This document shows, one piece after another, positions 8,307-16,457 of a DNA stretch of 64,000 bases. Both the position numbers and the translations under genes were made by a program. Source of the stretch: Methanocorpusculum sp. (GTDB lineage Archaea > Halobacteriota > Methanomicrobia > Methanomicrobiales > Methanocorpusculaceae); NCBI GenBank assembly GCA_017408885.1, contig JAFQTT010000009.1, positions 62,001 to 126,000 on the forward strand, written 5' to 3'. Position 1 is the first letter of the stretch, and each line of letters begins with the position of its first letter. Under the pieces are notes generated by a model. The model was not told the origin of the DNA and did no database searches. It was given only the letters and a program-made list of their open reading frames with translations.

Positions 8307-9740
8307 ATGGCAGAAGAAACAGAAGGCTTACCCTCACGCACTGATTTCAGTGCATGGTACAACGAAGTCATCCGCCGTGCAGATATCATCGACGTAAGAT
8401 ACCCTGTTAAGGGACTTAACGTATGGTATCCATTTGGATTCGCACTTCGTCAGCACACCTATAATCTCCTCCGCAGTCTCTTAAACCGTGACCACGAAGA
8501 AGCACTCTTCCCGCTTCTCATCCCGGAAAACGAGTTCATGAAAGAAGCCGAGCACATCAAAGGCTTCGAAGACGAAGTTTACTGGGTAACTCACGGAGGA
8601 TTAACCCCGCTCGACGTCAAACTCGCACTCAGACCGACCAGTGAGACTGCAATCTACCCGATGTACTCCTTATGGGTACGTTCCCACGCAGACTTACCGC
8701 TCAAACTCTATCAGATTGTAAACACCTTCCGCTACGAGACAAAGCACACCCGTCCATTAATCCGCGTCAGAGAGATTACCTCCTTCATGGAATCCCACAC
8801 CGTCCACACCGACTGGGAAGACGCAAACAACCAGGTAGAGTACGAAATCGAGCTCGCAAAAGAGTTCTACCGCGAGTTAGGCGTTCCAATTATCATCTCT
8901 AAGCGTCCGGACTGGGACAAATTCCCGGGAGCAGACTTCACCATCGCAGTCGATGCAGTCTTCCCGGATGGAAGAACCCTCCAGATTGGAACTGTCCACC
9001 ACTTAGGCGACCACTTCGCAAAGACCTTCGACATCACCTACGAAGATGTCAACGGAGAACAGAAACTCGCATCCCAGACCTGCTTTGGAATCTCTGAAAG
9101 AAGCCTTGCCGCAATCATCGCAGTCCACGGAGACGACAAAGGTCTCGTCCTTCCGGCAACTGTTGCCCCGACTCAGGTTGTCATCATCCCGATTATCGTT
9201 GGAAAGCGCGGAGATGAAATCTTAGCAGCAGCAGCAGAGCTCGAAGCAGAACTTAAAAGCGCAGGACTTCGCGTCAAGACCGACAAACGTGACATGAGAC
9301 CTGGTGCAAAGTACTACCACTGGGAACTCCACGGAGTACCGCTCAGAGTTGAAATCGGCCCGCGTGACCTCGACAACAAACAGCTCGTCTGTGTCAACCG
9401 CTTAGGCGTCAAAACCCAGATTCCGCGTGAAGGTGCAGTTGAATCTGTCAACCGCCTCTTAAACGAAGCACACGACCAGATCTTAGAGAAGGCAGAAAAC
9501 CACCTTGAGGCCCACCTCAAACACGCAGAAACCGTTGAACAGGCAAACGAAGTTCTCGAAGGAAACGTTGTTGCAGTCCACTGGTGCGGTGACCGTGAAT
9601 GTGCTGACAAGTTAGAAGAACTCACCAACTCTTCTCTTCTTGGAACCGAGATCAGAAGCAAATATGTTGCAGACGATGAAGGCAGATGTATCATCTGCGG
9701 CAAACCGGCAAAACCGGCCTTAATCGGACGCTCTTACTAA
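8307..9740 (+). CDS. proS: Prolyl-tRNA synthetase, archaeal/eukaryal type
   Basis: A 477-residue class II synthetase that charges tRNA-Pro. The catalytic core shows motif 2 ([17 protein letters not shown]), motif 3 ([11 protein letters not shown]) and the YPVKG start region. An anticodon-binding domain (about 285-390, start QVVIIPII) follows. The C-terminal zinc domain has Cys pairs ([11 protein letters not shown] and CIICGKPA) and ends in the family's Tyr. The eukaryal/archaeal architecture lacks the bacterial editing insert. Start supported by AGGTGA nine bases upstream; a TATA-like TCTATCTTAATAC lies about 50 bp upstream. It is transcribed away from the surface-protein gene. Confidence 0.96.
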   Translation: MAEETEGLPSRTDFSAWYNEVIRRADIIDVRYPVKGLNVWYPFGFALRQHTYNLLRSLLNRDHEEALFPLLIPENEFMKEAEHIKGFEDEVYWVTHGGLTPLDVKLALRPTSETAIYPMYSLWVRSHADLPLKLYQIVNTFRYETKHTRPLIRVREITSFMESHTVHTDWEDANNQVEYEIELAKEFYRELGVPIIISKRPDWDKFPGADFTIAVDAVFPDGRTLQIGTVHHLGDHFAKTFDITYEDVNGEQKLASQTCFGISERSLAAIIAVHGDDKGLVLPATVAPTQVVIIPIIVGKRGDEILAAAAELEAELKSAGLRVKTDKRDMRPGAKYYHWELHGVPLRVEIGPRDLDNKQLVCVNRLGVKTQIPREGAVESVNRLLNEAHDQILEKAENHLEAHLKHAETVEQANEVLEGNVVAVHWCGDRECADKLEELTNSSLLGTEIRSKYVADDEGRCIICGKPAKPALIGRSY

Positions 9741-9798
9741 TCTTCCAATAGGGGTTTTGCCCCACCTTTCATTTTATCAATATCCAAATGGAGAATAC

Positions 9799-10296
9799 AT
9801 GACAAATTTCTTTACCCGCGAAAATCCTACAGAGGCCGACTGCCTTGACCTTGCAGTTATGGAGCGCAGTCTCGGCTTCAAAGAAAGACGATACATAGAA
9901 GAGCTTAGAATTTTAACCCGCTCGACCGCTGTTGACTGTGTTATTGATGACCGCTTTGAACGGATTATCTACATCATAAAACCGGGAGACATGGGGCTCG
10001 CCATTGGAAAGGGCGGAGACAATATCAAAAAACTCGCACGCGTACTTGGAAAACGCATCGAGATGGTTGAGTATGATGAATCACGCGAGGCTTTTGTTTC
10101 CAATATGTTCAAGCCTGCAGAGGTTGCATCCGTCGTCTTCGGTGATGAAGCTGTTGAGGTTTCAGTTTCCGAGCGTTCAAACTTCGGTCTTGCCATTGGA
10201 AAAGGAGGAGCAACTATCGAAAAAGCCCGTCTTTTAGTCCGCCGGTTCTTCGGTCGCGACATTGCAGAAATTGAGATTCTTGGAGAAAAAGCATGA
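9799..10296 (+). CDS. nusA: Archaeal NusA-like transcription factor (two KH domains)
   Basis: A 165-residue protein with two KH modules: GDMGLAIGKGGDNIKKLA and FGLAIGKGGATIEKAR, each holding the GxxG RNA-binding loop. The stretch from the VIDD motif to the first KH, then EYD...F..N.F.PA, matches the archaeal NusA-like termination/elongation protein. It has no S1 domain, as expected in archaea. The frame is open from 9757, but GGAG five bases before the ATG at 9799 favours this start. It is coupled to hisE by an ATGA overlap. In most archaea nusA sits just before rpsL; here rpsL is about 16 kb away with no nusA beside it. Confidence 0.85.
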   Translation: MTNFFTRENPTEADCLDLAVMERSLGFKERRYIEELRILTRSTAVDCVIDDRFERIIYIIKPGDMGLAIGKGGDNIKKLARVLGKRIEMVEYDESREAFVSNMFKPAEVASVVFGDEAVEVSVSERSNFGLAIGKGGATIEKARLLVRRFFGRDIAEIEILGEKA

Positions 10297-10607
10297 GTAA
10301 CGCAAACGTATTTGATGAGTTATGGCAGGTTATCTGCCAGCGTGCAGAGTCCACATCCACTGAAAAGTCCTATGTCCGTCACCTCTTATTCCACGAGAAG
10401 GGCATCAACAAGTCTCTGGAAAAAGTTGGAGAGGAAGCCTGCGAGTTTGTTCTCGCATGCAAGGACGGAAAAGAAGAGCAGATTGTTGGAGAAGCAGCAG
10501 ACCTGATGTTTCACCTGATGGTTGCATTAAAGGCGGCCAATGTTGACTTCGCATTAATCGAAGAAGAACTTGAGCTTCGCCGTGCAGGAATGCACCTGCA
10601 CGACTGA
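10293..10607 (+). CDS. hisE: Phosphoribosyl-ATP pyrophosphatase
   Basis: A 104-residue HisE of the MazG-like all-alpha pyrophosphatase fold, catalysing the second step of histidine synthesis (PR-ATP to PR-AMP plus PPi). Metal-binding acidic helices are visible: KVGEEACEFV (E-x-x-E type) and EAADLMFHLMVAL (E-x-x-D). HEKGINKSLEKVGEE is highly typical. It starts in the stop codon of the NusA-like gene, so both are translated from one message. No other his genes are next to it. Confidence 0.93.
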   Translation: MSNANVFDELWQVICQRAESTSTEKSYVRHLLFHEKGINKSLEKVGEEACEFVLACKDGKEEQIVGEAADLMFHLMVALKAANVDFALIEEELELRRAGMHLHD

Positions 10608-10613
10608 CTTTTT

Positions 10614-10817
10614 TTATTTTTTGAAAATCCCGATCAGGGAAATCACGATTACTATCAGCCCTGCCAAATAGGTTGGCCAGTAAACAAATGAGTAGAGCAC
10701 AATCCAGTCGAAAAGCTCCCATGACTCAATAGTCATCGTGTACAATCCGATAACTATTGGGAGTATAAAAGGCACAAGTCCAGCAAGGAAAAGAAGTTTC
10801 CATAAGAGTTTTTTCAT
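10614..10817 (-). CDS. Small membrane protein, two helices
   Basis: A 67-residue protein with two transmembrane segments (about 6-26 and 40-63) and a Lys-rich N-terminus and C-terminus. No known family recognised. Its ATG overlaps the stop of a second tiny membrane protein gene (ATGA at 10814-10817), which in turn overlaps the helicase gene, so all three are one transcript. Confidence 0.55.
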   Translation of the reverse strand: MKKLLWKLLFLAGLVPFILPIVIGLYTMTIESWELFDWIVLYSFVYWPTYLAGLIVIVISLIGIFKK

Positions 10818-10984
10818 AATAACAACTGCAGAATCAAAATTCCAGATAACAAAACAATAACTCCATCAAGAAACGCAACAAATACGAATGCCTTTTTTGG
10901 GAATCTTCCTTTCTTGTACTCTCCAAATACAAAATAGAATGATAAAAGAGTGAAGATGAGAACAGTAAGGCAGAGCCAAATCAT
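10814..10984 (-). CDS. Tiny membrane protein, 56 residues
   Basis: The translation begins MIWLCLTVLIFTLLSFYFVF, then a basic loop GEYKKGRFPKKAF, then a second hydrophobic helix ending in QLLL. The start ATG overlaps the helicase TGA, and its own TGA overlaps the next ATG. This double four-base coupling strongly supports translation despite the small size. Function unknown; the helix-basic loop-helix hairpin suggests a membrane anchor or small channel-like partner. Confidence 0.6.
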   Translation of the reverse strand: MIWLCLTVLIFTLLSFYFVFGEYKKGRFPKKAFVFVAFLDGVIVLLSGILILQLLL

Positions 10985-13623
10985 GTGTTCTTCCTCTTCA
11001 CAACACCTGTTGGAATCCTGCTTGCCGGCTGATCGTCGATGTCAACGGTGATTCCAATCAGATACGCATTCATGCGGTCGATTGCTTCGCGGTTCTGTGT
11101 GTCTGCCGCGGCAGCCCGCTGATAACATGCATATGCCTCATCTCGTGAACCGCGAAGGTCATACACCTTTCCAAGCTCTGTGAGTGCACGGCTGTCTCTT
11201 GGATGATTGTCAACCCATGCGAGAAGAATGCCTAAAGCATCATCATACTTTCCGGCACGGCGGGCATCAATTCCTGCTTCCACTGCATCCCATTCATCAG
11301 ACTTTCTGCGTTTCGGAGCAGGAATGAACTGGTTTGCCTCACGCTTCTTGCGCTCGATTCTCTCTTCCTGTTCTTTGGTGGCACGGCGCGGAGCTTTTGC
11401 CTCGCGGATGATTTCACGCTCGACAGGGCGCTTTCCGGAACGCTCAACGCGGTCTTTGGTGTGCTCGCGTTTGACTGCCGCATTCTGCTCTTTGTGCATC
11501 GCAACCCATGCCGGAGGCTCCTGCTTTTTGGAAGACAACTCTCTGGCACGGGCAATGCCGTTCTTCTCAACCGAACTCTTGTCTCCGCGGCGTCTATCCT
11601 TTGCCTCCTCCTCATCGAGAGCGGCAAGCTCGGCAATGATTTCCAGAGGCTCATCCATCTCACGTACAAGGTGGTCGATGGCTAAGACACGATTCATTCC
11701 AATAAAGTGCTCAGCCATCACACGTCCAAGAGGTGAGAGTTCAAGAGTGTTTCCGTTTTTCTTGACGAGTTTGTGTCTGATCATCTCAGACAGCGGGTCA
11801 TCACCTTCTCCAACCATTGAAGAGCCGATTCCTGCAATGTCCTTCTCGTTTCCGCGGGCAACAACTGCGTTTGCAGCAAACTCTTCAGAAGCTTCTTCGA
11901 TTTCATAAACCGGAGCGACCTCTTCCATTCTACCTCTCAGGAGCTGGATTGCGACCTCTTCTTCTGTGAGTTTGGTTTCACGCGAGTAGGATGCTCCAGG
12001 CTCAGCCAGGATAACAACTCTTCCGATATCGTGGTAATCCGGACGACCTGCACGGCCCATCATCTGGTGGAACTCCTGAACAGAAAGCCAGTTGATTCCC
12101 ATCGCGAGAGCATCAAAGATGACCTGACTTGCCGGGAAATCCACACCGGCGGCAAGGGCTGCGGTAGTTACAACACAGGCAAGTTTTCCTTCCTCGAACT
12201 TCTTCTCAACCTGGCGGCGCTCCTGAGATGTGAGACCTGCATGATACGGTGCTGCCATAGACCCTATTGCCTCAGCTAGAGAGTGGCAGCGGGTTCTCGC
12301 ATTCGTGAAGACAATGGTCTGTCCTTTGTATCCCTTCGAAGATACTTTGTTGAACTCTTCGAAGACGAGTTTTTTGATGTATGGGACCTTTGCCTCCTTT
12401 TCCGTGAAGATTAAGTGACGCTCGAGGGCTACCGGACGCTCGGCATACGGTACGAGTGATGCATGCAGTTTCTTTGCTAAGATATGCGGAGAACCGATTG
12501 TTGCTGAAAGGTATAGGAACTGAGCCTTTGGAGCAACATACTTTAAGCGGGCAATTAAACCATCTAAGCGATGTCCGCGTTCAGGATCTTCTAAGGTCTG
12601 AACCTCATCGATAACGATTGTTCCGATGTTGTTCAGTTTCATGCCTTTTCTAAGCATGTTGTCCACACCTTCGTATGTACCGACAACAATTCCGCCGCCT
12701 GAACCTCTGTTTCCAACAGCCCTTGTCTCCGGAAGGTTCAGACGGGAAGTTCCGGTCATAATCGAGGTCTGCGTGATGCCCTTGTATTTCTCGGAGAAAC
12801 GGTCATACTTCTGGTTTGCGAGAGCAACAAGCGGGACTAAGAACAGCATTCTTCCACGCTTTTCCAGATAGTTCTTGAGACCTGCCATTTCACCGATGAA
12901 GGTCTTACCGGATGCAGTGGCTGCCACGACCAGCAGGTCTTTTCCATAAAGAAGACCTGCTTCGACTGCTAACTGCTGTGCAGGCATTAAGGTATCTACA
13001 CCGCAGACATCAACAAATTCACGCGGAAGCGGCAGGTTTTCGATTCTCTCGGTTGCAACCTGCTCATGTGCCTCGAGGCAGTCGAACATAGTCTTCTTGG
13101 TGTCCAAGGATTCCGGCTGAAGAATAGCCAAAACCATGTCGAGATCGCGGTACTCTTCGAGGAGTTCTTCTATGTGGAGCTGTGTACGCTTTCCAAGACG
13201 TTTGATGTGTGCGAGTTCGCGGCGAAGCTCACGCTTTGCACAGTCAAGACAGACAAACTCAGTTCCGCAGCGGATTCTGGTCTGCTCGTTTAACGGCATA
13301 ATCCTGTCATCAAACAGGCATGTGCGGCAAAGAGACACTTTCTCCCATTTGATGTTCATTCCTCGAAGGAAGTCCTGAAACTCCGGAAGGGTTTCTGTGA
13401 GCATAACCGCGCCATTTGCCCGAAGTACAGTTATGAACTCTTTTGTAGGAGTTTTCTGAACATGAGATGTGCCAGGACGTCTAACAAAGAACTCGGAAGG
13501 TCTCATGCCCTTTGAGGTCTGTTCGAGTTCTACGGTTCCAACGTGTTTGATTTTTCCAGCCTTCTTGTCGTCACAGAAGAATACTTTATACCCTTTCTTA
13601 TAGGGCTGAACGATTGTTGACAC
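10981..13623 (-). CDS. DEAD/DEAH-box helicase with zinc-ribbon N-terminus and TPR tail
   Basis: An 880-residue superfamily 2 helicase. The N-terminal region (1-200) has a four-Cys ribbon (CRTC...CGTEFVCLDC). The helicase core follows: motif I VAATASGKTFIG, motif II IDEVQ (DEVQ instead of DEAD), motif III YLSATIG, and C-terminal motifs around GVDFPASQV and QMMGRAGRPDY, as in Ski2/Hel308-like enzymes. After about residue 640 comes a charged linker and a TPR-like C-terminus (RRAGKYDDALGILLAWVDNHP). It starts with GTG immediately after the regulator's stop, with AAGGA upstream. A DNA repair or RNA-processing role is possible; the substrate cannot be read from sequence. Confidence 0.8.
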   Translation of the reverse strand: MSTIVQPYKKGYKVFFCDDKKAGKIKHVGTVELEQTSKGMRPSEFFVRRPGTSHVQKTPTKEFITVLRANGAVMLTETLPEFQDFLRGMNIKWEKVSLCRTCLFDDRIMPLNEQTRIRCGTEFVCLDCAKRELRRELAHIKRLGKRTQLHIEELLEEYRDLDMVLAILQPESLDTKKTMFDCLEAHEQVATERIENLPLPREFVDVCGVDTLMPAQQLAVEAGLLYGKDLLVVAATASGKTFIGEMAGLKNYLEKRGRMLFLVPLVALANQKYDRFSEKYKGITQTSIMTGTSRLNLPETRAVGNRGSGGGIVVGTYEGVDNMLRKGMKLNNIGTIVIDEVQTLEDPERGHRLDGLIARLKYVAPKAQFLYLSATIGSPHILAKKLHASLVPYAERPVALERHLIFTEKEAKVPYIKKLVFEEFNKVSSKGYKGQTIVFTNARTRCHSLAEAIGSMAAPYHAGLTSQERRQVEKKFEEGKLACVVTTAALAAGVDFPASQVIFDALAMGINWLSVQEFHQMMGRAGRPDYHDIGRVVILAEPGASYSRETKLTEEEVAIQLLRGRMEEVAPVYEIEEASEEFAANAVVARGNEKDIAGIGSSMVGEGDDPLSEMIRHKLVKKNGNTLELSPLGRVMAEHFIGMNRVLAIDHLVREMDEPLEIIAELAALDEEEAKDRRRGDKSSVEKNGIARARELSSKKQEPPAWVAMHKEQNAAVKREHTKDRVERSGKRPVEREIIREAKAPRRATKEQEERIERKKREANQFIPAPKRRKSDEWDAVEAGIDARRAGKYDDALGILLAWVDNHPRDSRALTELGKVYDLRGSRDEAYACYQRAAAADTQNREAIDRMNAYLIGITVDIDDQPASRIPTGVVKRKNT

Positions 13624-14424
13624 TTATTCCTTCACCAGCTCGTGAATGGTGTAGGAAAGCCCGGCGGTTTCCAGACGTTTGAGGAATTCGGTAAACTCTT
13701 CATCAACAATGAGCATCAGACAGCGAAGTCCGTGAAATGCAGCTTCAATTACTCCTTCCCGAGCTCCGTAGAACATATCCGGATTTACGTCAGCTTTTTT
13801 GAGAGCTAAGTATGCTTCAAGACCGACAGCCCCAACAACATCTGCATTTTTGCTTAACGCGGATAATGCAGCAGAGTTGATGGTGGATGAGCCTCCGCGT
13901 TCGATACGCGGTACTTTTGCGACATCGACTTTGCCTTCGGTGTGCTCGATGATTCCGGCAAGACGTGCAACTCCTACATCGTCTCCTTCTTTGGCATCGT
14001 TTGCGACCATTCCCATGGCTGTCTGCGGTTTTTTGCCTGCATAGAGCCATCCGTCCTTCATGTAGACTCCAACCGAATCTCCTTTTTTGAGATCGGTGTC
14101 GGCAATGGCTGCCCATGTTACCACCTGATGGATGATGTCACGTCTGACGTGTCTTGCGTATGCTTCGAGAACTTCTGCGTTGTTTAATACCCACTCGACA
14201 CCTTTGTGAGTGACATAGTATCTTCCTCTTCCTTCAGCACTGATGTATCCTTCTTCTGCAAGTAAGCGGACGTATTCTGAGATTGCCTGCGGGGTGACTC
14301 CAAGTTTGTCTGCGATTTCCTGCTGGCGAATAGACGGCTGATGTTCTGCAATTTCAACTAAGACTTGGAAGCGGGTGGTTTCACGTTTGCTTCGCAGGAT
14401 ATTGTATAATGGATCTTCGGGCAT
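13624..14424 (-). CDS. Winged-helix regulator with C-terminal sensor domain
   Basis: A 266-residue archaeal transcriptional regulator. Residues 12-75 form a MarR/Lrp-like winged helix (RQQEIADKLGVTPQAISEYVRLLAEEGYI, then the wing GRGRYYVTHKG). The remaining 190 residues resemble the conserved C-terminal domain of a euryarchaeal MarR-type family, with a KGDSVGVYMKDGWLYAG barrel-like segment. The ligand is unknown. A TATA element (CAAATATATA on the minus strand, 14441-14450) sits about 20 bp before the ATG, so the message is nearly leaderless. The helicase gene starts at the next base, so this regulator heads the helicase operon and may control it. Confidence 0.75.
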   Translation of the reverse strand: MPEDPLYNILRSKRETTRFQVLVEIAEHQPSIRQQEIADKLGVTPQAISEYVRLLAEEGYISAEGRGRYYVTHKGVEWVLNNAEVLEAYARHVRRDIIHQVVTWAAIADTDLKKGDSVGVYMKDGWLYAGKKPQTAMGMVANDAKEGDDVGVARLAGIIEHTEGKVDVAKVPRIERGGSSTINSAALSALSKNADVVGAVGLEAYLALKKADVNPDMFYGAREGVIEAAFHGLRCLMLIVDEEFTEFLKRLETAGLSYTIHELVKE

Positions 14425-14567
14425 GGCTAATCCTATTGAGTATATATTTGTCGTTAAGAGAGATAAAAAAGATGTTGAGGATTAACAACAGCGCTCTAAC
14501 ACCAAACCCCACCGAATTATTATCTACAATCAAATCAAATATATAACACAACTATATAGTGATGACT

Positions 14568-14927
14568 ATGTTGGATTATCGAGTAATTTTGGAAGCCGCA
14601 TGGATCGTAAAAGACGTCACCTCTGTTCCTGACGCCATCGGCATCGCCGTAAGTGAAGCAGGAAAACGTCTTCAGCCGTCTGCGAAATTTGTCAACGTTG
14701 ACATCTTAACAACACCATGCCCTTACTGCGAAAGAGAAATCGACACAGGAATGGTTGTCGCAAGAACAGGATTTGTAGGACTTCTTCTCTCCATGAAAGT
14801 ATTCTCCGCAGAAAATCCTGAACATGCAGAGCGTATTGCAAAAACCGTAATCGGAAAAGCACTCCGCGACATCCCGCTTTCAACCTACAGCATCGAACAG
14901 CTCGAAACAGAGGTGTCAAATGAGTAA
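14568..14927 (+). CDS. UPF0212 (DUF555) family protein
   Basis: A 119-residue archaeal protein of unknown function. The beginning (MLDYRVILEAAWIVKDV) and the CPYC motif in TTPCPYCERE match UPF0212. The frame is open from a GTG at 14559, but a TATA box AAATATATAAC about 25 bp before the ATG at 14568 and the family's usual start favour this site (leaderless). It overlaps the following sugar kinase gene by eight bases and begins a four-gene operon with PfkB, Dph6 and DUF2070 genes. The paired Cys could bind zinc. Confidence 0.85.
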   Translation: MLDYRVILEAAWIVKDVTSVPDAIGIAVSEAGKRLQPSAKFVNVDILTTPCPYCEREIDTGMVVARTGFVGLLLSMKVFSAENPEHAERIAKTVIGKALRDIPLSTYSIEQLETEVSNE

Positions 14928-15804
14928 CTTAATCTCTGTAACAGGTCACCTCTGCAACGACTACATCATAACAGTCGATGAATACCCGCCGATTGGTGAA
15001 TCCAGAAGAGTAGTAAACCGCGAAAACTACTTCGGAGGAGGAGCCGCAAACATCGCAGTTGGAATTGCAAAACTTGGCGGAGAAGCAGAACTCATCTCTG
15101 CTGTAGGCCGCGATTTTCCAGGAAGCCCATATGAGAGACACCTTCATGAGATAGGAGTTCAGACCTCATTCTTCGAAAGCCCTGAAAACTGCTCAACTGC
15201 ATTCATGGTAAACACCACCGCCGGAGACCAGATTACCTACTTCGAATGGGGGGCTGGTGAAGCATTTGCCAGAAGCGAATCGCCAAAGCGTGAATTCATC
15301 CACATGGCAACAGGAGATGCCGCATACAACATTGGAGTTGCCAAAAATGCCGGCTTTGCATCACTTGATCCTGGTCAGGACGTCAAATACTACACCAAAG
15401 AACAGCTCGAAGAACTCTTCGCAAACATCGGACTTCTCATCTGCAACAACTTCGAACTCGACATAATGGCTGAAACCACAGGAATGAACCACAAAGACAT
15501 TATTGCCGCAGTTCCAACAGCAATCATCACCGAAGGAAAAGCAGGAAGCACACTCTATCGCGGAGATGCAGAAAAAATACCGTCTGTTTCCGTCACCGCA
15601 GTTGATCCGACAGGTGCAGGAGACGCATATCGTGCAGGACTTTTTACAGCATGGAAAAAAGGATTCGACCTAGCCGATGCCTGCAAAGTTGGAGCTGTTG
15701 TATCATCCTTTGCAGTTGAAAAGATTGGAACGCAGACCAACCTTCCAACATGGGATGAAATGACAGCCCGCTTTGAAAAGGCATTTGGAGAACTCCCCAA
15801 ATGA
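14920..15804 (+). CDS. PfkB-family sugar or nucleoside kinase
   Basis: A 294-residue ribokinase-fold kinase. The N-terminal GGGAANIAVGIAKLGG motif (about 39-54) and the C-terminal DPTGAGDAYRAG motif, holding the catalytic Asp and anion hole, are intact. It transfers phosphate from ATP to a sugar-like hydroxyl. Archaeal members close to this include nucleoside kinases and ribokinases; the substrate cannot be decided here. It overlaps the upstream UPF0212 gene by eight bases and the dph6-like gene by four. Confidence 0.87.
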   Translation: MSNLISVTGHLCNDYIITVDEYPPIGESRRVVNRENYFGGGAANIAVGIAKLGGEAELISAVGRDFPGSPYERHLHEIGVQTSFFESPENCSTAFMVNTTAGDQITYFEWGAGEAFARSESPKREFIHMATGDAAYNIGVAKNAGFASLDPGQDVKYYTKEQLEELFANIGLLICNNFELDIMAETTGMNHKDIIAAVPTAIITEGKAGSTLYRGDAEKIPSVSVTAVDPTGAGDAYRAGLFTAWKKGFDLADACKVGAVVSSFAVEKIGTQTNLPTWDEMTARFEKAFGELPK

Positions 15805-16457
15805 AACTTGCGGCATTAACATCCGGCGGAAAAGACTCCATTCTCGCAATCCAGAAAGCAATTGACGAGGGACACACCGTAACTCACATGATAACGGTAG
15901 TTCCCGAAAACAAAGAGTCCTATATGTTCCACTCGGCAAACCTTTCAGCAGTCCGCATCATGGCAGAAAGAGCAGGCATGGAGTATCTCGAAATCCCAAC
16001 CGCAGGCGAAAAAGAAGCAGAGATTGCTGACATGCAGGAAGGAATTCGCGGACTAGACACTGAGGGATTGATTGTCGGGGCAATTGCCTCTACCTATCAG
16101 CGGGAACGAGTTGAAGCAGTCTGCAAAGCCCTCGGGCTTTCTGTCTTTGCCCCGCTTTGGGGAATGACACCGGATGATGTCGTAGCTGAAGTTGCATCCC
16201 GAATGGATGCAAGAATCGTTGTAACCGCAGCAGACGGCCTTGGTGAAAATGTCCTCGGTAAAAAAATCGACGAAGATTTAATCCGCGTCCTAAAAGCTGT
16301 TGAGAAAAAACGCCGAATCCACATCGCAGGAGAAGGCGGGGAGTATGAATCCCTTGTATTCAACGCTCCGTTCTTCTCATCTCCGGTGAAGGCAGAAGGC
16401 ATGGAAACCCATTTCGAAGGAATGGTTGGAAAAGTTACCTATAGGAGGTTTTGGTAA
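15801..16457 (+). CDS. dph6: Diphthine--ammonia ligase family (Dph6-like ATP-PPase)
   Basis: A 218-residue N-type ATP pyrophosphatase. The PP-loop SGGKDS is at 8-13 and the C-terminal signature GEGGEYESLVFNAPFF at about 173-188; both are characteristic of the Dph6/ATPBD4 family, which amidates diphthine to diphthamide on EF-2. EF-2 is encoded in this window with the target histidine. Start overlaps the upstream kinase stop (ATGA). The archaeal assignment is by family; direct amidation in archaea is inferred from yeast Dph6. Confidence 0.87.
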   Translation: MKLAALTSGGKDSILAIQKAIDEGHTVTHMITVVPENKESYMFHSANLSAVRIMAERAGMEYLEIPTAGEKEAEIADMQEGIRGLDTEGLIVGAIASTYQRERVEAVCKALGLSVFAPLWGMTPDDVVAEVASRMDARIVVTAADGLGENVLGKKIDEDLIRVLKAVEKKRRIHIAGEGGEYESLVFNAPFFSSPVKAEGMETHFEGMVGKVTYRRFW

